Of a DNA stretch of 64,000 bases, positions 8,339 to 15,069 are shown piece after piece. The DNA is from Aequorivita todarodis (GTDB lineage Bacteria; Bacteroidota; Bacteroidia; Flavobacteriales; Flavobacteriaceae), in the NCBI RefSeq assembly GCF_028561335.1, contig NZ_JAQQTG010000016.1, forward strand, positions 5,704 to 69,703, read 5' to 3'. The notes below the pieces were generated by a model, which saw nothing but the letters and a program-made list of their open reading frames with translations, had not been told where the DNA came from and made no database searches. Position 1 is the first letter of the stretch. Each line of letters begins with the position of its first letter. The position numbers and the translations under genes are program-made.

Positions 8339-9112
8339 TTAATTAATAAAATAAGTAAGTGCATATTGAACTGTAACACCACTATAAATCCATGGAGGAA
8401 AACCCGTTTGTGGGTTTTTATTATTCACTCTGAATATTAAAGACCCATTTTTTGCTTCAACATATTCCACTATAAGATTAAATTTTTCGGAATCAGGGAG
8501 CCCACTGTTATTTACTAAATTTATTGTAATTCCGGAGGTTTGCGTAACCTCTGGAGCTGTAATAGTTATTGTTGTTTTTGCCCCATCATTTAAAAATGTT
8601 GCAGGTGTATAATATGTTTGGACTCTGTTCATATTATTAAGAAGAATCCATCTACTTTGATTCGCACTATATTGCAAAGTTATAGTAGCATACCTACCAC
8701 GAACCATATATTCACTTTGTCCTGGAAGAAAAATTCTATTTGCAGCTGTTGAGCTACCGCTATTATTAACAATAAGCATTATTTCATTTCCTCCTTGGTC
8801 CGTATCATTTTGCAGTACCACAATTTGTCCATCTGAGCCTGTTTGTGGCACAATACCAGTTATATAAAATGCGGCGGTAGGCCCAGTAATTCTATAAAAT
8901 GAAAATGGAGCTATGCCTAAATTTATATTATTATTATAACCATTACTTAATACCAATTCTGGTCCTTCCCTAAAAGACATTGCCCCATTAACATCTAAGT
9001 TGGTTTTAGGGTCATTTGTTTCTACGCCTACTTGAGCCGAAAGTGTTGCGGTTAACAACAAAATGGCAAGCAACATACAATTTTTTATATTTTTAATAGA
9101 AATCATTTTCAT
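8339..9112 (-). CDS. Secreted protein with LDVNG-type N-terminal motif (paralogue of 9500-10228)
   Basis: A 257-residue protein with a signal peptide (hydrophobic ILLLTATLSAQ) and a likely cleavage after SAQ. The mature start VGVETNDPKTNLDVNG is a motif seen at the head of many Bacteroidota exported and fibre-like proteins. The central part aligns with the neighbour at 9500-10228 (shared FYRI.G, DGQIV.LQN, STAANRI and RGRY.TITLQYS), so the two are clear paralogues. No catalytic motif or T9SS tail is visible; the predicted structure is mostly beta. It is the last gene of a three-gene minus-strand unit ended by a hairpin terminator. Starts at 9112 and 9106 are both possible. A surface fibre or adhesin-like role is only a guess. 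Confidence 0.75.
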   Translation of the reverse strand: MKMISIKNIKNCMLLAILLLTATLSAQVGVETNDPKTNLDVNGAMSFREGPELVLSNGYNNNINLGIAPFSFYRITGPTAAFYITGIVPQTGSDGQIVVLQNDTDQGGNEIMLIVNNSGSSTAANRIFLPGQSEYMVRGRYATITLQYSANQSRWILLNNMNRVQTYYTPATFLNDGAKTTITITAPEVTQTSGITINLVNNSGLPDSEKFNLIVEYVEAKNGSLIFRVNNKNPQTGFPPWIYSGVTVQYALTYFIN

Positions 9113-9151
9113 AATAAATAGGCTTTATAAAAGATACAATATGATTTTAAA

Positions 9152-9496
9152 TCATTCTGTTGATTCACTTCCGTGGGTACCAATTATTACTTTATTATTT
9201 TCTTCGGTTAAAGCATCTATTTTTTTCAAATCTACCCCTTGTAGTTGTCTGAGTTCAGAAAGCGTTAAAGCATTCATTGGGGCATGTACAGTACGTTCTT
9301 TGTATTTTCTAAATTTTCGATGATCTACAATATTATTATCAACTGCCCCGCCAATTATGCCTTCATTAGTATTTGAAGTATTTAATAGCGTTAAAGATGG
9401 TGAAAGTTCAGCTTTATCAATAAAAACTTCAGTAATGTTTTCTTGTGCCTGTATGTTTAAACTTATTAAAAACAGAAAAAAGATGGTAAGTCTCAT
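9152..9496 (-). CDS. Small secreted protein of unknown function
   Basis: 114 residues with a clear signal peptide (LTIFFLFLISLNIQAQ). The mature part is polar, with a basic stretch (DHRKFRKYKER) and a predicted helical tail ending in a Ser/Glu-rich end. I do not recognise a family. It lies between two paralogous exported proteins, 3 bp after the upstream gene and 39 bp before the downstream one, so it is surely co-transcribed and probably acts with them at the cell surface or in the periplasm. Composition is AT-rich like the rest of the trio. A chaperone or assembly partner of the two paralogues is possible but unsupported. Confidence 0.7.
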   Translation of the reverse strand: MRLTIFFLFLISLNIQAQENITEVFIDKAELSPSLTLLNTSNTNEGIIGGAVDNNIVDHRKFRKYKERTVHAPMNALTLSELRQLQGVDLKKIDALTEENNKVIIGTHGSESTE

Positions 9497-9499
9497 ACG

Positions 9500-10228
9500 T
9501 TATATTTTATTAATAGTTATTGCAAAAGTTACACCCGTAACATTATTGTCATCATTATAAATTCTAAACACAACTTGCCCCGCCCTTGTTTCTATGAATT
9601 CTATGTATAAATCTGCAGCATCAGCGTTATTTATATTACCCACAAAATTTACAGATGCACTGGAGCCATTGGTTGCCTCGGGAATTATTGCCGTATATGT
9701 ATTATAGCCACTATTTACAGTAACAGGACCATGATACCATGTTTCTATATGGTTCATTTTATCCATTAGCACCCATCTTTGCAAAGACAAACTGTATTGA
9801 AGCGTTATGGTTGAATATCTTCCTCTAACTAATAAATTTTTTTCTCCCGGCACATAAATTCTATTTGCTGCGGTAGAGATATTATCATGTACTATAGTCA
9901 TGTCTCTATTTGTCGTATTTTGCAAAATGACTATTTGTCCGTCAGCACCAGCAACTGGGATTATACCCGTTATAGAGAAAGTTGACCCACCTCCCGCAAT
10001 TCTATAGAATGAATATGGTGAAGCACCTAAATTAATATTATTATTGTTTCCAGAGCCTAATGTAAGTTGGGCCGCCCTTTGTCGCAATGAGAGTGACCCA
10101 TTAACATCCAATGTAGTCTTTGGATCGGTAGTTCCAATACCCACCTGTGCAAACCCAGTAAAAGAAAAAAGCGATAAAAAGCAGCAAAAAAGAAAAGCCC
10201 ACTTTTGAGGAGTGTACATATTTTTCAT
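9500..10228 (-). CDS. Secreted protein with LDVNG-type N-terminal motif (first of trio)
   Basis: 242 residues. The signal peptide (WAFLFCCFLSLFSFTGFAQ) is followed by VGIGTTDPKTTLDVNGSLS, which fits the short N-terminal motif common in exported Bacteroidota proteins related to fibre and adhesin modules. The remaining sequence is Asn/Thr/Ser-rich and beta-like, and is paralogous to the protein at 8339-9112. There is no T9SS C-terminal domain and no enzyme motif. It is the first gene of a three-gene unit placed in the middle of the polysaccharide locus, between the nucleotide-sugar genes and the exporter. This suggests a cell-surface structure co-inherited with the glycan. Starts at codon 1 or 4 (both Met) are possible. 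Confidence 0.75.
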   Translation of the reverse strand: MKNMYTPQKWAFLFCCFLSLFSFTGFAQVGIGTTDPKTTLDVNGSLSLRQRAAQLTLGSGNNNNINLGASPYSFYRIAGGGSTFSITGIIPVAGADGQIVILQNTTNRDMTIVHDNISTAANRIYVPGEKNLLVRGRYSTITLQYSLSLQRWVLMDKMNHIETWYHGPVTVNSGYNTYTAIIPEATNGSSASVNFVGNINNADAADLYIEFIETRAGQVVFRIYNDDNNVTGVTFAITINKI

Positions 10229-10616
10229 AAAAAATTGTTTTTAAAAATAAAACGAAATTGTTATGATAAGGGGCGTAACAATAATAAACCACCCATACAA
10301 AAAATGCAAGTTTTCTAAGGTTTACTTGGTGTTATGGAAGGATTACTGCGAAATGTTCAAAATATCCGTCAAGATGATTTCAAATTTCGATAAGCGGAAT
10401 TTTAATGTAGGAAAACACTTAGCTGTAAACGGCTCACTTGTAGGACTTTTGAAACTTTAACATTTCAATTCCCTAAAAAGGAGGAAAAATTCTTCCAGCG
10501 ACGAGTTTTTGTGAGAGTAAAATGAATTGGTTTTGGATAGGGCAATTTATTCTCAGCTATGCTATTATATGCTACAATCTGGGATTGGTTTTCGGGTGTG
10601 GGGTTATTTGGGGTTT

Positions 10617-10678
10617 TTATTGGGTTATTGAGTTATTAAGTTATTGAGTTATTGAGTTATTGAGTTATTGGGTTATTA
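10617..10678. repeat. 8-bp tandem repeat GTTATTGA
   Basis: About seven imperfect copies of GTTATTGA or GTTATTGG/A. The same octamer recurs in ten copies at 23379-23458. The rest of 10229-10977 (749 bp) holds the palindromic element at 10747 and an octamer block at 10925; 10229-10616 shows only a doubtful short reading frame and no clear promoter. Confidence 0.9.
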
Positions 10679-10746
10679 AAAATAGTGTCGCTCGTAGTTG
10701 GTGCCTTAAATGTCTGGTCAAATGAATAATTGAAAAAAAATTAAAT

Positions 10747-10870
10747 CACAACCCCTTCCGGCCCCGGAAAGTTTGTTTTGGCGTTCTTAAGATTCTTTGC
10801 GGCCCGGGGCCACCTTCCCCTTATACCAGGTTTTCGTTTTTATCGTTGTTTATTCTAAGGGGAAGGAGCG
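10747..10870. repeat. Palindromic intergenic element, copy 2 (CCCCTTCCGGCC family)
   Basis: Same arm order as 7981-8097: CCCCTTCCGGCC, GGCCACCTTCCCCTT, then AAGGGGAAGGAGC. The last two arms are complementary across about 35 bp. With copy 1 it brackets the secreted-protein trio in direct orientation. Confidence 0.75.
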
Positions 10871-10904
10871 TTTGAAGGGAGAGAAGAAAAAAGTTGAAAA
10901 ATTC

Positions 10905-10977
10905 CTTCCCGATTGCTATCGGGACCCGAATCAACGAAGCAACGAAGCAACGAATCAACGAATTAACGAATCACAAA
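10905..10977. repeat. CCCGAT...ATCGGG hairpin plus CAACGAAG tandem repeat
   Basis: A short inverted repeat (CCCGATTGCTATCGGGA) is followed by CCCGAATC and about five imperfect copies of CAACGAAG or TTAACGAAT. A related GGGACCCGAATTAACGAAT occurs at 18470-18488, so this is a dispersed element. Confidence 0.8.
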
Positions 10978-11961
10978 TTAACGATTACCAAATCCCTCCC
11001 AAGTAAGCTCCAACCCATCCTTCACAGAAAACAGTGGATTGTAACCCAGTAAATTTTTCGCTTTTTCAATATTTGCTAAGGAATCGCGCACATCGCCTTT
11101 GCGGGGTGGGCCGTAGTTGGCTTTAAGGGTTTTATTTGAAATAGTTTGTAGGACTTTCCAAAGGGTGTTCAAACTAATCCGTTGACCATAGGCCACATTG
11201 AAAACTTCGTTTACCGCAGCTTCCCCAGCAAAAAAGGCCCGCACATTTGCCTGCACGGCATTCTGTACAAAGGTAAAATCGCGGGTCTGCTCGCCATCAC
11301 CATTAATGGTGGGCGCTTGTTCGTCCTTTAAGGCTTGCATAAATAACGGAATTACCGCAGCATAAGCCCCGGTTGGACTTTGGTTGGGGCCAAATACATT
11401 AAAGTAGCGCAGGCCGATGGTTTGGGTGCCATAGGTTTTGTGGAATACATCGGCATAGAGTTCGTTCACCAACTTGGTGACCGCATAAGGAGAAAGCGGT
11501 TTTCCAATGGTCTCTTCCACTTTTGGAAGGTTTTCGCTATCGCCATAGGTAGAGCTGGACGCGGCATAGACCATCCTTTTAACCGTTTTACTTTCCTTTT
11601 TGGCTACCAGCATATTCAAAAACCCCGTAACGTTCACTTCATTGGAAGTAAGAGGGTCGTTGATGGAACGAGGCACGGACCCCAAAGCGGCTTGATGCGA
11701 AACATAATCGATGCCGTCCATCGCTTTTTTACAGGTCTCCAAATCGCGAATATCGCCTTCCATAAACTCAAAACTGGGATTGTCTTGAAATTCCTCCAGA
11801 TTTTTTAAAAAGCCTGTCGCCAAATTGTCCAAAACCCGTACTTTTTTGGCCTTGTGCTCCAGCAGATAGGCAACCAGATTGGAGCCAATAAAGCCGGCGC
11901 CTCCGGTAATTAGGAAGTTGAGTTGTGAAAGGTCTGCCGTGTGGTATTTTGGGGTTTGCAA
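10978..11961 (-). CDS. UDP-N-acetylhexosamine (uronate) C4-epimerase, TviC/WbpP-like
   Basis: A 327-residue extended SDR. The NAD-binding loop GGAGFIG is at residues 20-26, serines lie near 135-137, and the catalytic YAVTK is at 159-163. The conserved NVFGPNQSPTGAYAAVIPLF segment is typical of WbpP/TviC-type epimerases that interconvert UDP-GlcNAc(A) and UDP-GalNAc(A). The dehydrogenase gene immediately upstream in the operon makes the matching uronic acid, so together they probably supply UDP-GalNAcA or a similar acidic sugar. The reading frame begins with a TTG codon; there is no ATG before the Rossmann motif, so the start is either this TTG or a nearby rare codon. A strict UDP-Glc/Gal specificity is less likely. 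Confidence 0.88.
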   Translation of the reverse strand: MQTPKYHTADLSQLNFLITGGAGFIGSNLVAYLLEHKAKKVRVLDNLATGFLKNLEEFQDNPSFEFMEGDIRDLETCKKAMDGIDYVSHQAALGSVPRSINDPLTSNEVNVTGFLNMLVAKKESKTVKRMVYAASSSTYGDSENLPKVEETIGKPLSPYAVTKLVNELYADVFHKTYGTQTIGLRYFNVFGPNQSPTGAYAAVIPLFMQALKDEQAPTINGDGEQTRDFTFVQNAVQANVRAFFAGEAAVNEVFNVAYGQRISLNTLWKVLQTISNKTLKANYGPPRKGDVRDSLANIEKAKNLLGYNPLFSVKDGLELTWEGFGNR

Positions 11962-12177
11962 AATGGTAAGGGTTTAGGGTTAATTGTTAAGGGTTGATTA
12001 AGGATTTATTTTTAACCACCGAGGACACAGTGTTTTTCACAAAGTTCACAGAGTTTTCTTGGTGTGCTTTGTGCCTTCTTTGCGCTCTTTGCGGTTCACT
12101 TTTAGGTTACTCGCTGCTTTGTAAATGCAAAACCATCTTGAATCTTGAATCTTAAATCTTGAATCTTGAATTTTGAA
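11962..12177. repeat. Spacer with CTTGAAT heptamers and a GCG-rich dispersed motif
   Basis: It holds GGGTTTAGGGTTAATT-like repeats near 11970, an ACCGAGGACACAG...TTTGCGCTCTTTGCGG stretch (12017-12095) resembling the element at 20454-20513, and six imperfect CTTGAAT copies (12133-12176) running right up to the stop of the dehydrogenase gene. No gene is seen. Confidence 0.75.
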
Positions 12178-13464
12178 TCATAATCTTCCATCAATACTAT
12201 TTCTTTCAAAAAAGGCCTTAACGTCAAAAACCACTGACGGCGATGCTTTGTGTTTTTCTATATCAAAATCGGAAAACTCTTTATGGCCAACTGCCAATAT
12301 GATAGCTTCATAGTTTCTTTTCAGTTGGGACTCCTCGCTCAGCAAACGCAGTCCAAATTCATTGGAAACTTCCGCAACTTTTGCCCAAGGGTCATAAACA
12401 TCTATATTGAGGTTGTATTTTCGCAATTCCTCAATAACATCTATTACCTTACTATTGCGAATATCGGGACAGTTTTCTTTAAAGGTTATCCCCAAAACAA
12501 GCACATGCCCTCCTTTTACCTTACATTCCTTCTGGATCATTAATTTAATTACCTGCTGGGCCACGTAACTGCCCATGCCGTCGTTCATGCGTCTTCCCGC
12601 CAGGATAATCTCGGGATTATAGCCTTCCTCCTGGGCCTTTTGGGCCAAATAATAGGGATCGACCCCTATACAGTGACCGCCAACGAGGCCTGGGGTAAAC
12701 TTTAAAAAATTCCACTTGGTCGCTGCGGCCTCCAAAACATCCTGGGTATCAATGCCCAAAAGTCTGAAGATTTTGGAAAGCTCGTTCACAAAGGCAATAT
12801 TGATGTCGCGCTGCGAGTTTTCGATAACCTTGGCGGCCTCGGCTACCTTAATAGAAGGTGCCAAATGCGTTCCCGCCGTAATGATGGATGCATACAGCGC
12901 ATCAATATATTTTGCGACTTCGGGCGTGGAGCCAGAGGTTACTTTTAAAATCTTGGTAACGGTATGCTGCTTATCGCCCGGATTGATCCGCTCTGGGGAA
13001 TAGCCCGCGTAGAAATTTTTATTGAATGTGAGCTTTGAATGTTCTTCCAAAATAGGCACACAGATGTCTTCGGTTACGCCCGGATAAACGGTAGATTCAT
13101 AAATAACTATATCGTCCTCCTTCAAAAGTTTTCCAACGGTCTCACTTGCTTTTTGAAGCGGGATAAGTACGGGTTGGTTGTATTTGTTGGTTGGCGTTGG
13201 CACTGTAACGATAAACACGGTCGCGCTGGCCATTTTTGAGGCATCATCGGTAACGGTAAGACCATAATTTTCGGTTTGTTGCAACGCTTTTTTTAGTTCT
13301 TCGGAAGAAAGCTCCAGCGTACTGTCAACTCCTTGCTGCAGTTGCTGAATGCGTTCCGAATTGATATCGAAACCGATTACTTTATATTTTGCTGCAAAGG
13401 CGGCGGCAAGCGGCAAGCCTACATAACCAAGGCCTATTATTGCAATTGTGGGGTTTTGTTTCAT
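12178..13464 (-). CDS. Nucleotide-sugar dehydrogenase (UDP-HexNAc 6-dehydrogenase, TviB/WbpO-like)
   Basis: 428 residues. GLGYVGLP at 11-18 is the N-terminal NAD-binding site, VPTPTNKYNQP near 88-98 and SPERINPGD near 156-164 are family signatures, and VGGHCIGVDPYYL carries the catalytic Cys265. The C-terminal domain has LGITFKENCPDIRNSKV. The enzyme oxidises C6 of a UDP-N-acetylhexosamine twice, giving the uronate. The PYYLAQKA sequence after the cysteine points to the TviB/WbpO group rather than UDP-glucose dehydrogenase. It lies just upstream of the C4-epimerase gene, and together they would provide the acidic sugar of the exported polysaccharide. A TAATTTTG-like -7 box sits at 13518-13525 on the minus strand, without a clear -33 partner. 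Confidence 0.92.
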   Translation of the reverse strand: MKQNPTIAIIGLGYVGLPLAAAFAAKYKVIGFDINSERIQQLQQGVDSTLELSSEELKKALQQTENYGLTVTDDASKMASATVFIVTVPTPTNKYNQPVLIPLQKASETVGKLLKEDDIVIYESTVYPGVTEDICVPILEEHSKLTFNKNFYAGYSPERINPGDKQHTVTKILKVTSGSTPEVAKYIDALYASIITAGTHLAPSIKVAEAAKVIENSQRDINIAFVNELSKIFRLLGIDTQDVLEAAATKWNFLKFTPGLVGGHCIGVDPYYLAQKAQEEGYNPEIILAGRRMNDGMGSYVAQQVIKLMIQKECKVKGGHVLVLGITFKENCPDIRNSKVIDVIEELRKYNLNIDVYDPWAKVAEVSNEFGLRLLSEESQLKRNYEAIILAVGHKEFSDFDIEKHKASPSVVFDVKAFFERNSIDGRL

Positions 13465-13562
13465 CGTTTGATCAAGAGATTGGGGACTGCCAATATGCTG
13501 GCATATTATTTAAGCGGCAAAATTACGGGTTTTAAAGGAAAGTAAGACTGATAAATTTAAAA

Positions 13563-14276
13563 ACATCCCTCCCAGCCTCCCTTCAAAGGGAGGGGCTTGT
13601 TCACGACTAAGTTCATGCTTCTTATTACAAAACAAAAGCCCCCGCTTCGAAGAGGGGGTTGGGGGAGATGTCTTTTGGGTTGGAAGGATGATAACAACTG
13701 AGAAGCATGAGTTACATCCCTCCCAACCTCCCTTCAAAGGGAGGGGCTTGTTCACGACTAAGTTCATGCTTCCTATTACAAAACAAAAGCCCCCGCTTCG
13801 AAGGGGGGGGGTTGGGGGAGATGTCTTTTGGGTTGGAAGGATGATAACAACTGAGAAACGTGAGTCACATCCCTCCCAGCCTCCCTTCAAAGGGAGGAGC
13901 TTGTTTTGAACTACAATCATGATTCTCTGTACAAAATATCTCCCCCGCTTCGAAGAGGTGGTCGGGGGGAGATGTCTTTTGGGTTGGAAGGATGATAACA
14001 ACTGAGAAGCATGAGTTACATCCCTCCCAGCCTCCCTTCAAAGGGAGGAGCTTCTTCACAACTAAGTTCATGCTTCTTATTACAAAACAAAAGCCCCCGC
14101 TTCGAAGAGGGGGTTGGGGGAGATGTCTTTTGGTTGGAATGATGATATCAACTGAGAAGCGCGATCCACATCCCTCCCAGCCTCCCTTCAAAGGGAGGAG
14201 CTTGTTCGCAACTAAATTCATGTTTCTTATTACAAAACAAAAGCCCCCGCTTCGAAGCGGGGGTTGGGCGAGATGT
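13563..14276. repeat. Array of ~151-bp palindromic repeat units, left block (units 1-5)
   Basis: Five units start with ACATCCCTCCC at 13563, 13714, 13867, 14018 and 14168 (period 150-153 bp). Each unit has arm A (starts ACATCCCTCC, contains CCTCCCTTCAAAGGGAGG, ends GCTT), a ~40-bp spacer containing TTCATG(C/T)TTCTTATTA, arm B (starts AAGCCCCCGCTTCGAAG, ends GGGGGAGATGT) and a second ~42-bp spacer. Arm B is an imperfect reverse complement of arm A, so the array alternates inverted arms. Unit 5 ends with arm B directly at the stop codon of the DUF559 gene. Reading frames across the units are artefacts of repetition. Confidence 0.95.
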
Positions 14277-14277
14277 T

Positions 14278-14640
14278 CTAAGTATTTTCCTCGACATAAT
14301 TTCGAATAGTATTTAATACGTCATCCAGATTATATAAAACCTCATCATTTGTGAATCGCAAAAAACGAACTCCTTGTTTTTCCATTTTTCCCTGTCTTTC
14401 TGCATCTTCCAAATAGTTGTTGTCGTGAATGCTTCCATCAATCTCTAATGCAAGCCCAATTTCGTGGCAATAGAAATCAACAATATAGTTTAAGATTGGC
14501 ACCTGTCTATGAAATTCAACTCCCAAGGATTTCTTCCTAATATTTTCCCACATAATTTGCTCGGAAGGTGTCATGTTTTTCCGAAGCTCTCTAGCAATAA
14601 GCTTGAGATGTTTATTGTATGGAATTATTTTATTGGCCAT
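14278..14640 (-). CDS. DUF559 endonuclease-like protein embedded in the repeat array
   Basis: 120 residues from the ATG at 14640 (MANKIIPYNKHLK); a longer in-frame reading from 14811 only translates repeat sequence, so it is rejected. The order RELRKNMTPSEQIMWENIR, then GVEFHRQVPILNYIVDFYC, then LALEIDGSIH matches the DUF559 family, which has a Vsr/PD-(D/E)XK-like nuclease fold with Asp55 and Glu66 as likely catalytic residues. It occupies the place normally held by the second spacer of a repeat unit. Arm B ends one base from its TAG, and arm A begins 18 bp before its ATG, so the gene is bounded by inverted repeats. It may process or spread these repeats, or be a nicking nuclease with an unrelated role. 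Confidence 0.85.
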   Translation of the reverse strand: MANKIIPYNKHLKLIARELRKNMTPSEQIMWENIRKKSLGVEFHRQVPILNYIVDFYCHEIGLALEIDGSIHDNNYLEDAERQGKMEKQGVRFLRFTNDEVLYNLDDVLNTIRNYVEENT

Positions 14641-14658
14641 GTTATAAAGATAAGAAAA

Positions 14659-15069
14659 ACATCCCTCCCAACCTCCCTTCAAAGGGAGGAGCTTGTTCGC
14701 AACTAAATTCATGCTTCTTATTATAAAACAAAAGCCCCCGCTTCGAAGAGGGGGTTGGGGGAGATGTCTTTTGGGTTGGAAGAATGATAACGATGGCGAG
14801 GCATGAGTCACATCCCTCCCAGCCTCCCTTCAAAGGGAGGAGCTTTTTCACAACTAAATTCATGTTTCTTATTACAAAACAAAAGCCCCCGCTTCGAAGA
14901 GGGGGTTTGGGGGAGATGTCTTTTGGTTGGAAGGATGGTAACAACTGAGAAGCGTGAGTTACATCCCTCCCAGCCTCCCTTCAAAGGGAGGGGTTTGTTC
15001 GCAACTAAGTTCATGCTTCTTATTACAAAACAAAAGCCCCCGCTTCGAAGTTGGGGTTTGGGGGAGATG
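14659..15069. repeat. Array of ~151-bp palindromic repeat units, right block (units 6-8)
   Basis: Units begin at 14659, 14810 and 14961, with the same arm A / spacer / arm B / spacer order as the left block. The last arm B ends within a base or two of the stop codon of wzc. The block therefore fills the whole gap between the DUF559 gene and wzc and would be part of any transcript running from wza to the dehydrogenase gene. Confidence 0.95.

Noticed and set aside
8051-8382. Two overlapping minus-strand frames of 68 and 87 codons
   Set aside because: They run through the palindromic element and the terminator of the 8339 gene.
10263-10460. 65-codon plus-strand reading frame
   Set aside because: No homology recognised, no promoter, unusual composition, overlaps the likely leader of the secreted-protein operon; probably chance.
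13800-13815. Poly-G run as a phase-variation tract
   Set aside because: It lies in the non-coding repeat unit, not in a gene or promoter.
13510-14221. Two overlapping minus-strand reading frames (163 and 118 codons) rich in PLKGGWEG and PPLRSGG motifs
   Set aside because: They are translations of the 151-bp repeat units and exist only because the unit length is near a multiple of three; no family or start signal.
14642-15014. Further repeat-unit reading frames of 68-100 codons in the right block of the array
   Set aside because: Same reason as the left block; composition and periodicity follow the repeat, not coding.
13563-15069. CRISPR array
   Set aside because: The repeats are ~110 bp with long inverted arms, the spacers are nearly identical between units, and no cas genes are present.
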